Of a stretch of 45,232 nt of DNA, positions 1 to 8,295 are shown in pieces (within the stretch, counting starts at the first letter, position 1; each line of letters opens with the position of its first letter). Origin of the DNA: DATFXF01 sp035258565 (GTDB lineage Bacteria; Acidobacteriota; Terriglobia; Acidiferrales; UBA7541); NCBI GenBank assembly GCA_035258565.1, contig DATFXF010000178.1, positions 1 to 45,232 on the forward strand, given 5' to 3'. Made by a program: the position numbers and the translations under genes. Below the pieces are notes generated by a model. The model saw only the letters and a program-made list of their open reading frames with translations. It was not told where the DNA came from and searched no databases.

Positions 1-1383
1 CATCTCTAGCCAATGGCGGAAGTAATCGGCCATGTTGTAGCCCGAGAAGGGCAGCATGGCCATCGGATCGCGGCGCGTGACGCCCACGGCCCCGGTGCTC
101 GCCGCCGTCGTTTCCGAAGCCATCGTGGCGCCGGCGAAGACGCCGTGCTGCCAGGTGAAGGATTCATAGACCAGCGGCGCAACCCGCGCACGCCGCCCAC
201 CGAAGATGAACGCGGAGATGGGCACGCCGGCGGGGTCTTCCCAGTGGGGCGAAATGGATGGCGCCTGCCGCGCCGGCACCGTGTAGCGGGAGTTGGGATG
301 CGCGGCCGGGCTCTTCCTCTTCCCTGGCATCCAGGGTCGGCCTTGCCAATCGACTAGGCCTGGCGGCGGATCCGCCTCCATCCCTTCCCACCACGGCGCC
401 TGGTCTGGCGTCAGGCCCACGTTCGTGAACAGAGAATTCTTGCGCAGGGCAGTCATGACATGGGGATTGGTCTTCGGGCCTGTACCTGGCGCGACACCGA
501 AGAAGCCTGCTTCAGGGTTAATGGCGTGGAGATAGCCGTCCGCCCCAATCTGCATCCAGGCGATGTCGTCGCCGACGGTCCACACGCGGTAGCCCTGTTC
601 CTCGAGCGCCGAGACCATCATCGCCAGATTGGTTTTCCCGCAGGCGCTCGGGAAGGCCGCCGCCATGTAGGTCACTTTGCCCGAGGGGTCCTCCAGGCCC
701 AGGATGAGCATGTGCTCCGCCATCCAGCCCTGCACTCGCGCCATCCAGCTGGCGATCCGCAGCGCGAAGCATTTCTTGCCGAGCAGCGCATTGCCGCCGT
801 AGCCCGAGCCGACGCTCCAAATCAGCTTCTCTTCGGGGAAATGCAGGATGAACCGGCGTTCGGGGCTGAGGTCGCCGAGGGAGTGCAGGCCCGGCACGAA
901 GTCCGCCGAGCGGCCCAAGCGATCGAGCGCGACGCGGCCTAAGCGCGTCATGATGTGCATGCTGGCTAGTACGTAAGCGCTGTCCGTCACCTCTACACCC
1001 ACCTTACTGATCGGCGAATCGGCGGGGCCCATGAGGTACGGAATGACATACATCGTCCGCCCGGCCATGGCACGCTCGAAGAGCGGCGCGACCTTCTGCC
1101 TGGCCTCGGCGGGCGACATCCAGTTATTCGTCGGGCCAGCGTCCTCTTTCTTGCGCGTACAGATGAAGGTGACGTTCTCGGTGCGCGCCACATCGTTTGG
1201 GTTGCTGCGGTGCAGGTAGCAGTTGGGATACGTCTTGGGATTCAGCCGTACGGAGTGGCCCTCACGGACCATTCGCTCGACCGTCGTTTCCCACTCGGCG
1301 GACGAGCCATCGCACCAGAGGATGCGCTCGGGCTGGGTCATGTGCGCGACTTCTTCTACCCATTGTTCGACGGGAGTGGGCAC
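1..1383 (-). CDS. pckG: Phosphoenolpyruvate carboxykinase (GTP), C-terminus cut by window edge
   Basis: Cytosolic GTP-dependent PEPCK, which converts oxaloacetate + GTP to PEP + GDP + CO2 at the entry to gluconeogenesis. Translating the minus strand from a GTG at 1383 gives 461 in-frame codons up to the window edge; the full-length family is about 600 residues, so the C-terminal quarter is missing. Visible landmarks are RILWCDGS near the N-terminus, the Cys-containing P-loop FPSACGKTNLAMM with the reactive Cys at about residue 248, the metal-site stretch WTVGDDIAWM, and FIFGGRRA further on. The GTG start is set by AGGAG five bases upstream (rc of about 1389-1393). A minus-strand promoter candidate lies at 1442-1470. 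The gene is divergent from the small gene at 1534. Family assignment is very secure. Confidence 0.96.
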   Translation of the reverse strand, partial: MPTPVEQWVEEVAHMTQPERILWCDGSSAEWETTVERMVREGHSVRLNPKTYPNCYLHRSNPNDVARTENVTFICTRKKEDAGPTNNWMSPAEARQKVAPLFERAMAGRTMYVIPYLMGPADSPISKVGVEVTDSAYVLASMHIMTRLGRVALDRLGRSADFVPGLHSLGDLSPERRFILHFPEEKLIWSVGSGYGGNALLGKKCFALRIASWMARVQGWMAEHMLILGLEDPSGKVTYMAAAFPSACGKTNLAMMVSALEEQGYRVWTVGDDIAWMQIGADGYLHAINPEAGFFGVAPGTGPKTNPHVMTALRKNSLFTNVGLTPDQAPWWEGMEADPPPGLVDWQGRPWMPGKRKSPAAHPNSRYTVPARQAPSISPHWEDPAGVPISAFIFGGRRARVAPLVYESFTWQHGVFAGATMASETTAASTGAVGVTRRDPMAMLPFSGYNMADYFRHWLEM

Positions 1384-1441
1384 TGTGTCTCCTGAGCGAC
1401 GTTACTGCAGGCAGTTGTGTTGCGCGGCGACTGCACGCGAG

Positions 1442-1470
1442 AGTCTAGGGCACGCCACGCCGAAACGCAA
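1442..1470 (-). promoter_or_regulatory. Candidate sigma-70 promoter for pckG
   Basis: Read on the minus strand, TTGCGT (rc of 1465-1470) and TAGACT (rc of 1442-1447) are separated by exactly 17 bases. This gives 3/6 and 4/6 matches to the consensus boxes, about 60 bases before the pckG GTG. The match is modest and the call rests on spacing and position. Confidence 0.33.
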
Positions 1471-1533
1471 GGTAACCCACGCGCGTGGCTCCGCAAAATG
1501 CCACCTGGGCGGGTGCTATACTCGCTGGGAGCG

Positions 1534-1797
1534 ATGTACGCGAGAAAGCTCAAGGTCGAAGTGGTTGTCGCGGGTGAGCGCCGGCCGTGTCCACTCGAGT
1601 GGCTGGACGCCTTCTGCATGCGCAATTTCACCGGGGCGGCCGAATTCGACGATACACTCCCCACTGGCGAGGGGACCCTCGAGGCCAGTTTCCGCGTCGA
1701 GCCGGAGCGCTTGGCCGCCGCGCTCGCCGAATGGCTCACGAAGCGCGGGAAGGGCAAGGGCCAGCCGGTTGCCGTGGAAATCAACCGAGAGGAGTAA
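1534..1797 (+). CDS. Small conserved-looking protein of unknown function (87 aa)
   Basis: I do not recognise the family. The ATG at 1534 is preceded by GGGAG and gives 87 residues with normal composition and no signal or membrane segment. The protein has a basic start (MYARKLKVEVVVAGE), then a CPLEWLDAFCMRNFTG stretch, and an acidic/basic C-terminus rich in helix formers (ERLAAALAEWLTKRG). The same frame stays open upstream to 1417, but that part reads as arginine-rich noise. A TATACT hexamer at 1516-1521 could act as a -10 box, but I see no matching -35. It is divergent from pckG and converges on the patatin gene. A minus-strand reading of the same stretch is also open but is less protein-like. 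Confidence 0.6.
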   Translation: MYARKLKVEVVVAGERRPCPLEWLDAFCMRNFTGAAEFDDTLPTGEGTLEASFRVEPERLAAALAEWLTKRGKGKGQPVAVEINREE

Positions 1798-1808
1798 CGA
1801 ACCCACCC

Positions 1809-2702
1809 TCAGCGATAGGCCGGAGAGCGCACTGCAGGGACCGCTTGCGGCTGCGCCAGTGCGGCCCGGATTCTAGGGAGGGCAGCCCGAGCCGCGGCTC
1901 CGCCGGCAGCGATCATCTCGGGAGACTTCTCAAAATCATCCCAGAGGAAACTCTTCACCGCTGGTTCAATCACTAGGTCAGCTTGCCCTCTCCACTGCTG
2001 CTGCGCGTAGCGTTGGGCAATCGAGAAAGATCGGCCGATCACGTCGCTGACGGATTTGAGCGGCGCATCGCCACCGCCTTCGAGATGCACGGCGATCACA
2101 AACTCGGCGCCCATGCGCCGGACCGCGTCCACCGGCACGGGAGCAACCAGGAAGCCATCCACCAACATGCGGCCCTGGTATTCGACGGGCAGGAAGAGTC
2201 CCGGGTAGGCGCACGAAGCCCGCAGTGCCGGCCCCACCAAGCCCTCGGTAAAGTACACCGGTTCGCCACGGCGCAGGTCGGTGGCCACGATGGTCAGGGG
2301 TATCTTCAGCTCCTCAAAGCACGAAACAGGGGCAAAGCGCCGCAGGTAACCCTCCAGGCGTTCGTTGGTAGCCAGCCCCATCCAGGAAACTGTCCAGCGA
2401 GCGAAGTCCCTAAAATGCGTAACGGCTGCCTGCCGCTCCATTTTTTCGAGCGGGACGCCGGAGGCGAAGGCGGCGGCTACCAGCGCGCCAACGCTTGTGC
2501 CAGCCAGGTAGTCAATCGGTATATTGTTCTCCTGGAGTACTTTAAAGACGCCCAGGTGAGCGATGCCCCGGGCGAAGCCGCCTCCCAAGGCCAAGCCGAT
2601 GCGGGGTCTACGGGAACGTAGCTTGACCCGATCCGGTTGGGTATAAGCAAACTCCCGGATCCGTTCGACAGCCTCCGAGAGCCACATCCTTAACGAGCCC
2701 AT
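1809..2702 (-). CDS. Patatin-like phospholipase, RssA type
   Basis: Serine lipid acyl hydrolase of the bacterial patatin/RssA family, expected to act on phospholipids or other acyl esters at the cytoplasmic face. The 297-residue product shows the glycine-rich oxyanion loop GLALGGGFARG (about residues 36-46), the nucleophile elbow GTSVG (Ser about 70) and the catalytic Asp in VDGF (Asp about 182), so the Ser-Asp dyad is intact. The ATG at 2702 is preferred because GGGAGGAG sits seven bases upstream; an in-frame TTG at 2744 would add 14 residues but lacks this site. No signal peptide or membrane helix is evident. The physiological substrate cannot be told from sequence. It ends 12 bases from the convergent small gene at 1534-1797. 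Confidence 0.9.
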   Translation of the reverse strand: MGSLRMWLSEAVERIREFAYTQPDRVKLRSRRPRIGLALGGGFARGIAHLGVFKVLQENNIPIDYLAGTSVGALVAAAFASGVPLEKMERQAAVTHFRDFARWTVSWMGLATNERLEGYLRRFAPVSCFEELKIPLTIVATDLRRGEPVYFTEGLVGPALRASCAYPGLFLPVEYQGRMLVDGFLVAPVPVDAVRRMGAEFVIAVHLEGGGDAPLKSVSDVIGRSFSIAQRYAQQQWRGQADLVIEPAVKSFLWDDFEKSPEMIAAGGAAARAALPRIRAALAQPQAVPAVRSPAYR

Positions 2703-2778
2703 CCCACCACTCCTCCCTATATTTGAGACAGCCAGACGACGCAAGGATGCATGTCAGCGCGCTGCATGCCATTTTCGG

Positions 2779-2806
2779 TTGACCCAGATTATCACCATTC
2801 TGTAAC
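2779..2806 (+). promoter_or_regulatory. Candidate promoter upstream of fadN
   Basis: TTGACC (2779-2784) and TGTAAC (2801-2806) are separated by 16 bases, about 105 bases before the fadN ATG. Between them and the gene lie two small inverted repeats: ACCTGC/GCAGGT (about 2805-2826) and CGACC-AAG-GGTCG (2827-2839). The second resembles a TetR-type half-site pair, with a 3-base centre. This is pattern evidence only. Confidence 0.33.
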
Positions 2807-2910
2807 CTGCTCGGCCTCCGGCAGGTCGACCAAGGGTCGTTAGGGTTGAAAGCAAGAGGTCGCCGCCTTTTGCCCGGCGTCCTGGATTGCTAGTCAACCA
2901 AGGTTGCTCG

Positions 2911-5370
2911 ATGAGACGACGCATTGAAAAGGTGGCCGTACTGGGCGCCGGCACCATGGGCGCTCGCATCGCCGCACACCTCGCCAACGCCGGGGTGGCC
3001 AGCTACCTGCTCGATATGGTCCCGCTCGAGCTCACCCCCCAAGAGAAGGCCAGGGGGCTCTCGCTCGAGAGCCCCGTTGTGCGCAATCGCATCGTCTGGT
3101 CGGGGCTCGAGGCCGCGCGCAAAGCGCGTCCCGCAGCATTCTTCACCCCCGAGCGCACCCAGCTCATCACCGCAGGAAACTTCGAGGACAACCTGGCTTG
3201 GTGCGCCGAGGTGGACTGGATCATCGAGGCGGTTGCGGAGAAGCTCGAGATTAAGCGCAACCTGCTCGCGCGCGTCGAGCAGCACCGCCGGCCGGGGACG
3301 CTGGTCACGACGAATACGTCCGGCCTGCCCATCCGCTTGATCGCCGAAGGCCGCTCCGAGGATTTTCAGGAGCACTGGGCTGGCACCCACTTCTTCAACC
3401 CGCCGCGCTATATGAAGCTGGTCGAACTGATCCCCGGGCCCAAGACACGGCCCGCTATGCTCGAGACGCTTAGCGATTTCTGTGACCGGCAGCTCGGCAA
3501 GGGCGTCGTGGTGGCGAAGGACACGCCCAACTTCATCGCCAACCGCATCGGCACTTTTTCGATGCTGAACGTCCTGCGGCTGATGACGGAGCTCGAGATG
3601 ACCGTCGAGGAAGTGGACGCCTTAACCGGGCCGGCGGTCGGCTGGCCGAAGTCAGCCACGTTCCGCACGGCCGATCTCGTCGGGCTCGACGTGCTTGTGA
3701 GCGTCGTGCGCAACATCTATGAGAACGCAACGCAGGACGAATCGCGCGAGTTTTATCGCGTTCCCCCGCTGGTCGAGGAAATGGTCAAGCGCGGGTGGCT
3801 CGGCGAGAAGTCAGGCCGCGGCTTCTACCAGCGCATCCCGAAGGGTGAAGGTGAGATCCTCACGCTCGATTGGCAGAAGATGGACTACCGGCCGCGGCAG
3901 AAGGCTCGGTTCGCTTCCCTCGAGATGGGCAAGACGATTGACGATACGCGTGAGCGCCTGCGCGCGCTGCTCGCGCCCATCCTGGCGGGGCACGGCGACA
4001 AGGCGGCGAGGTTCCTCTGGGGCGCGATTTCCGAGATGTGCCTCTACGCGGCGCGTCGCGTCCCGGAAATCGCGGACACCATCGTGGATGTGGATCGCGC
4101 CATGCGCTGGGGCTTTGCCTGGGAGCTGGGCCCGTTCGAGATTTGGGACGCCGTCGGCGTGGAGGTCATGGCTGCACAGCTCGAAAAAGCAGGCAAAGAC
4201 CTGCCCCCGCTGGTCACCCGGCTGCTGAGTTCCTCTCGCGGCGACCTCGAGTCCGGCGGGAGCAGTCGACCCTCGTTTTATCGCGCCTCCGAGAGACTGG
4301 TCCATTACTTCGACCTCGCCTCCGCAGCCTACCAGCCGCAGGCCGAGCCCCAGGGCATCATCGTCTTGAAGTCGCTCAAAGACCGCTCAAAGGAGATCGA
4401 GAAGAACGCCGGCGCGAGCCTGATCGACCTGGGCGATGGCGTGCTCTGCTGCGAGTTTCACTCGAAGATGAATGCGATCGGCGGCGACTTGATCCTGATG
4501 CTGAACGCTGGGCTGAAGCGCCTACGCACGGATTTCGATGCCATGGTGGTCGCTAATCAGGCGACAAACTTTTCCGCTGGCGCCAACCTGATGCTGCTGC
4601 TCATGTACGCGCAGGAGCAGGAGTGGGAAGAGCTCCATCGGGCGGTGCGGCAATTCCAGAACGTGAATCTGGCCATCAAATACGCGCCGCGGCCGGTCGT
4701 GGTTGCGCCGCAAGGCCTCGCGCTTGGTGGAGGCTGCGAGATTACCCTGCACGCGGCGCGGGTTCATGCCGCCGCAGAGGCTTATCTCGGCCTGGTTGAG
4801 ACCGGCGTGGGACTGGTTCCCGCCGGCGGAGGGACGAAGGAGATGCTCATCCGCGCGAACGAGCGCGCCGCGGGCGGGGAAGACCTCGATCTATTTCATG
4901 CGCTGAAGCCGGTGTTTGAGAACTTGGCCATGGCCAAAGTCTCGATCAGCGCTGAAGAGGCTCGCGAGCTCGGCTTTCTCCGAAGCGCGGATTCGATCGC
5001 CATGAACCGTGATCGCCTCGTGTCCGATGCCAAGCAGACCGCGCTCGCGTTGGTGCGCGCCGGTTACCAGGCGCCTGCGCTGGAGCCCACTCGACCGACC
5101 ATCCGCGTGCTCGGCGAGCAGTTTCTCGCTTCAGCGAAGCTGGCGATCCACATGATGCTGCGCGCCGATTACATCACTGAGCACGACGCTCTCGTGGGCC
5201 GCAAGCTCGCGCATGTGCTGGCGGGAGGCGCGCTCTCGGCGCCACAGACGGTCAGCGAGCAGTACATCCTCGACCTCGAGCGCGAAGCCTTCGTGGGCCT
5301 TGCGGGCGAGCGCAAAACGCAAGAGCGCATCGCCCATACCCTCAAGACCGGAAAACCGCTGCGCAATTAG
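2911..5370 (+). CDS. fadN: 3-hydroxyacyl-CoA dehydrogenase / enoyl-CoA hydratase, FadN type
   Basis: Bifunctional beta-oxidation enzyme (819 aa) that hydrates enoyl-CoA and oxidises the 3-hydroxyacyl-CoA with NAD+. The domain order is dehydrogenase first and hydratase last, as in Bacillus FadN (YusL) and opposite to E. coli FadB. The NAD-binding GAGTMG is at residues 11-16; the dehydrogenase signature HWAGTHFFNPPRYMKLVELI follows; two C-terminal dehydrogenase domains span about 200-430. The crotonase domain (about 480-700) has ANQATNFSAGANL and GGGCEITLHAAR, plus GLVETGVGLVPAGGG, so both hydratase glutamates are kept. ATG 2911 has AAGG seven bases upstream; a TTG at 2887 is in frame but poorly supported. 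It lies ahead of fadA and fadE, interrupted by one convergent gene. Confidence 0.93.
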   Translation: MRRRIEKVAVLGAGTMGARIAAHLANAGVASYLLDMVPLELTPQEKARGLSLESPVVRNRIVWSGLEAARKARPAAFFTPERTQLITAGNFEDNLAWCAEVDWIIEAVAEKLEIKRNLLARVEQHRRPGTLVTTNTSGLPIRLIAEGRSEDFQEHWAGTHFFNPPRYMKLVELIPGPKTRPAMLETLSDFCDRQLGKGVVVAKDTPNFIANRIGTFSMLNVLRLMTELEMTVEEVDALTGPAVGWPKSATFRTADLVGLDVLVSVVRNIYENATQDESREFYRVPPLVEEMVKRGWLGEKSGRGFYQRIPKGEGEILTLDWQKMDYRPRQKARFASLEMGKTIDDTRERLRALLAPILAGHGDKAARFLWGAISEMCLYAARRVPEIADTIVDVDRAMRWGFAWELGPFEIWDAVGVEVMAAQLEKAGKDLPPLVTRLLSSSRGDLESGGSSRPSFYRASERLVHYFDLASAAYQPQAEPQGIIVLKSLKDRSKEIEKNAGASLIDLGDGVLCCEFHSKMNAIGGDLILMLNAGLKRLRTDFDAMVVANQATNFSAGANLMLLLMYAQEQEWEELHRAVRQFQNVNLAIKYAPRPVVVAPQGLALGGGCEITLHAARVHAAAEAYLGLVETGVGLVPAGGGTKEMLIRANERAAGGEDLDLFHALKPVFENLAMAKVSISAEEARELGFLRSADSIAMNRDRLVSDAKQTALALVRAGYQAPALEPTRPTIRVLGEQFLASAKLAIHMMLRADYITEHDALVGRKLAHVLAGGALSAPQTVSEQYILDLEREAFVGLAGERKTQERIAHTLKTGKPLRN

Positions 5371-6104
5371 CGGCCGGGCGTGTCGTGTGTCCCGGCGAGT
5401 GCCTCTTCGATCTTTTTGGCGACTTCGGTGCGGTCAGCCGTGGTCGGGGCTACCATCCGGATGTCGTGGAAAAAGCCTGGTAGTGGGCCTGCGTGCGCGG
5501 ACCAGCCGAACTCCTCTCCGACCCAAATCTCTGGCAGGTATTCCATGATGTCTATCTTCGTCTGGTCATTCGCTTGCGGCTCCAGGTGCAGGATGAAGCT
5601 CGAGCGAAACCTCGCGGGGTCTCCCCTATAGAAGTACTCCGACCGCCAGTAATAATCGCCGGTCGGTTCAAACAGATAGAGGTCGTCCTTTTTCCGATTG
5701 GTCGGAAGCTCAACGTACTGGCGAACCTGGGGGTCTCCCCGCGACCAGGTCTTCAATTGAAAATCATCTGGGAAGATGGGATCGGCGAAGCGGGCCGTCC
5801 GGAAGCGATACCAGTTGCCGGAGGCGCTCCCGGTGCCCTCGAAGAGTCGCACGCCGTCTCGAAAGGCATCGGAGAGCGTGGCGCTCGCTGCCTCCGGCTT
5901 TTGTGGAATGGTGAGGATGACCGCGGATGGCGCTGGCCCTCTCTTCTCGATTCTCTTGAACCGCGGGTAGAGCAACAACGCCGCTAGCGTGCCCGAAGCC
6001 GCAAGCGCGAGCGCCAATACGATGACCCCCACAACCGATCTTCCCTCGATTTGGCGTCGCCTGCGCACCGGCCAATTGTAGCTCCACCGACGGTTGGTGC
6101 GCAT
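5367..6104 (-). CDS. Membrane-anchored protein of unknown function
   Basis: A 245-residue protein I do not recognise. The N-terminus is basic (NRRWSYNWPVRRRRQ), then one hydrophobic segment (about residues 22-46, VVGVIVLALALAASGTLAAL) should anchor it with the remaining ~195 residues outside the cytoplasm. That domain is rich in aromatic and charged residues (GNWYRFRTARF, DYYWRSEYFYRGD, EEFGWSAHAGPLPGFFHD) with no motif I can assign. The ATG at 6104 has only a weak ribosome site. The stop at 5367-5369 overlaps the fadN stop tail to tail. It splits fadN from fadA but points the other way, so it is not part of that operon. Confidence 0.75.
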   Translation of the reverse strand: MRTNRRWSYNWPVRRRRQIEGRSVVGVIVLALALAASGTLAALLLYPRFKRIEKRGPAPSAVILTIPQKPEAASATLSDAFRDGVRLFEGTGSASGNWYRFRTARFADPIFPDDFQLKTWSRGDPQVRQYVELPTNRKKDDLYLFEPTGDYYWRSEYFYRGDPARFRSSFILHLEPQANDQTKIDIMEYLPEIWVGEEFGWSAHAGPLPGFFHDIRMVAPTTADRTEVAKKIEEALAGTHDTPGR

Positions 6105-6412
6105 TTCGTCTCGACCTCGAGTGAAAAGGGTCTTCTCGAGCTCCGAGTTTTCTCATGCCGCCCGGTTTACCCTGGCCACACCATTGGTAATTTTGTTGTG
6201 CCAACCCCCTGGCAGGCCCACGCAAGAACTGCTAAGTCCTTTGGAATGAACATTTAGGAAAAGCCCTACAAATTCAGTGAAGTCTCGACCTCCAAGCCCA
6301 CCCTAAGCGGTTGATTTTTTCGCCCTCATAGCATCCAATAGTTGTTGTTGCCCGTCGAGCGGCAGCTTGCCGGGCGAGGCGTTAGAGGTTTGAGGAACAG
6401 GAAAGGTGCGCT
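6105..6412. other. Intergenic stretch between the unknown membrane gene and fadA
   Basis: About 308 bases without a credible gene. It must hold the start signals for both the minus-strand gene at 6104 and fadA at 6413. I see GCCCG/CGGGC arms around 6349-6374 that could form a weak hairpin, and TTGG...CCAA arms near 6183-6203. There is no convincing -35/-10 pair and no clear fatty-acid regulator site. Confidence 0.4.
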
Positions 6413-7612
6413 ATGAGGGAAGCGGTGATCGTGAGTTCGGTGCGGACAGCGGTGGGCAAAGCCAGCAAGGGAACTCTGCGCGCGATGCGGCCAGACGATT
6501 TGGCCGCCGTGGCCATCAAAGAAGCGGTGGCGCGCACCGAGGGGCTCGAGCCGCGCGAGATTGAAGACGTCATCCTCGGCTGCGCCATGCCCGAGGCCGA
6601 GCAGGGCATGAACGTCGCGCGCATCGCTTCGCTGCGCGCGGGTCTGCCGGTCGAAGCCTCGGCGATGACCATCAACCGCTTCTGCTCTTCGGGCCTGCAA
6701 GCGATCGCCATGGCCGCCGAGCGGATCATGCTCGGCCACGCTGAGGTGATCGTCGCTGGTGGCACGGAATCCATGAGTCTCGTGCCCATGGGCGGCCACA
6801 AGATCTCACCGAATCCCTGGCTGATGGACCACTACCCGGACTCCTATCTCAGCATGGGCCTGACGGCGGAGAACGTGGCGCGCAAGTACGGGATCACGCG
6901 CGAGCAGGCGGACCAATTTTCTTGCCAGAGCCACCAGAAGGCACTGGCCGCCATCTCCTCGGGAAAGTTCAAGGATGAGATTGTGCCGGTCGAAGTGAGC
7001 CTCACGATTGTTGAGAACGGTTCCGGCAGCAAGAACGGGTCGCACCTGAAGACAACGACGGTTAGGTTCGATACCGACGAAGGCCCACGCGCCGACACTT
7101 CGCTCGAAGCACTCGCCAAGCTCAAGCCTGCCTTCCACGCGCACGGCACCACCACGGCGGGCAATAGCTCGCAGATGAGTGACGGCGCCGCGGCCGCCGT
7201 CGTGACGAGTGCCGAACGCGCGCGAGCGCTCGGCCGGAAGCCGCTGGCCCGCTTCCTCGCCTACGCCACCGCTGGCTGCACGCCCGAGGAGATGGGCGTC
7301 GGGCCGGTCTACGCCATTCCCAAGGCCCTCAAGGTCGCCGGGCTCACGCTCGACCAGGTGGACGTGATTGAGCTGAACGAAGCCTTCGCCGTGCAGTCGC
7401 TCTCCGTGATCAAGCTCGCCGGGCTCGATCCCGCCAAGGTAAACCCTAATGGTGGTGCCATCGCGCTCGGCCATCCGCTCGGCTGCACTGGCGCGAAGCT
7501 GACGGCCACAATCCTGCGCGAGCTGGAGCGCCGCAATGCGCGCTACGGTCTGGTGACGATGTGCGTGGGTGGCGGCATGGGTGCCGCCGGCATCTTCGAG
7601 CGTCTCGCATAA
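6413..7612 (+). CDS. fadA: Acetyl-CoA C-acyltransferase (3-ketoacyl-CoA thiolase)
   Basis: Thiolase of 399 residues that cleaves 3-ketoacyl-CoA with CoA, the last step of beta-oxidation. All thiolase signatures are present: the acyl-accepting Cys91 in NRFCSSGLQAIAM, GGTESMS, the NEAFAVQ stretch, the His motif NPNGGAIALGHPLGCTGAK and the C-terminal Cys/Gly motif CVGGGMGAAGIFE. GGAAAGG lies six bases before ATG 6413. It is followed by the GGCT-like gene (137 bases) and fadE in the same direction. The set fadN-fadA-fadE mirrors the B. subtilis operon of that name, which points to long-chain acyl-CoA use rather than acetoacetyl-CoA synthesis. Confidence 0.95.
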   Translation: MREAVIVSSVRTAVGKASKGTLRAMRPDDLAAVAIKEAVARTEGLEPREIEDVILGCAMPEAEQGMNVARIASLRAGLPVEASAMTINRFCSSGLQAIAMAAERIMLGHAEVIVAGGTESMSLVPMGGHKISPNPWLMDHYPDSYLSMGLTAENVARKYGITREQADQFSCQSHQKALAAISSGKFKDEIVPVEVSLTIVENGSGSKNGSHLKTTTVRFDTDEGPRADTSLEALAKLKPAFHAHGTTTAGNSSQMSDGAAAAVVTSAERARALGRKPLARFLAYATAGCTPEEMGVGPVYAIPKALKVAGLTLDQVDVIELNEAFAVQSLSVIKLAGLDPAKVNPNGGAIALGHPLGCTGAKLTATILRELERRNARYGLVTMCVGGGMGAAGIFERLA

Positions 7613-7749
7613 CGCAGAGAAGGGTGTGCCTGCTCGTGGCCTTGTTTCAGGCGGCGCGGAGGGGAGTGCTGCGTTGCCCGTGTTGGTGCTTCCCGGTAAG
7701 ATGGTTCTTGTAGGTCCGCGCTGGGGAACGGCAATTCTCTGGAACAGAG

Positions 7750-8205
7750 ATGGCTTCCGCGACGAGTTGGTATTTCGCCTACGGCAGCAACATGAACCGC
7801 GCGCAGATGCTCTCGCGTGCCGGGCAGATTCTTGGAGAGCAGCCAGCGCGCCTCGAGAACTACGAGCTCGTCTTCAACAAGAAAGCGCGCGGCGGCTCGG
7901 CGACCGCCAACATCCGTCCTGCACCCGGCAAGACCGTTCACGGCGTGCTCTACAAGATTCCCGAGACGGCCTATCGGAGTCTCGACCGTTTCGAGGGTGT
8001 TCCTGAGCATTATCGGCGCATCGAGGTTCAGGCAACGAACGGCGAGGGGAAGAAGGTCGCTGCGCAGGCCTACATTGCCACCAAAGTGGAGAAAGGCCTG
8101 CGGCCGGCCGCGCATTACTTGCAGGGCATCCTCGACGGCGCCAAGGAGCACGGCTTGCCGGCAGAGTACATCAGCGAGATCCGAGCGGCGGCCGGCGCGC
8201 CCTGA
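7750..8205 (+). CDS. Gamma-glutamylcyclotransferase-like protein
   Basis: Compact 151-residue protein of the GGCT/AIG2-like fold. The substrate-binding loop YGSNM is at residues 11-15 and the general-base glutamate is Glu82 in SLDRFEGVPEHYRR. Members release 5-oxoproline from gamma-glutamyl peptides or amines; the actual substrate here is unknown. ATG 7750 is preceded only by a weak GGAACAGAG. It sits between fadA and fadE, all on the same strand, 90 bases before fadE, and probably shares their transcript. That placement is odd for a glutathione-type enzyme, because no other gamma-glutamyl gene is nearby. Confidence 0.87.
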   Translation: MASATSWYFAYGSNMNRAQMLSRAGQILGEQPARLENYELVFNKKARGGSATANIRPAPGKTVHGVLYKIPETAYRSLDRFEGVPEHYRRIEVQATNGEGKKVAAQAYIATKVEKGLRPAAHYLQGILDGAKEHGLPAEYISEIRAAAGAP

Positions 8206-8295
8206 GTAGAGCACCGGGGATCCATGCGCGAGCTCGCCGAACCGCTCCGAAGATGATGCGCAAGTACATTCGCGTTTGAGATTGAGGTCGAACCC

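Noticed and set aside
6240..6262. GGAATGAACATTT-like sequence before fadA as a Bacillus FadR site
   Set aside because: Only one half resembles the TGAATGA...TCATTCA pattern; the other half is missing.
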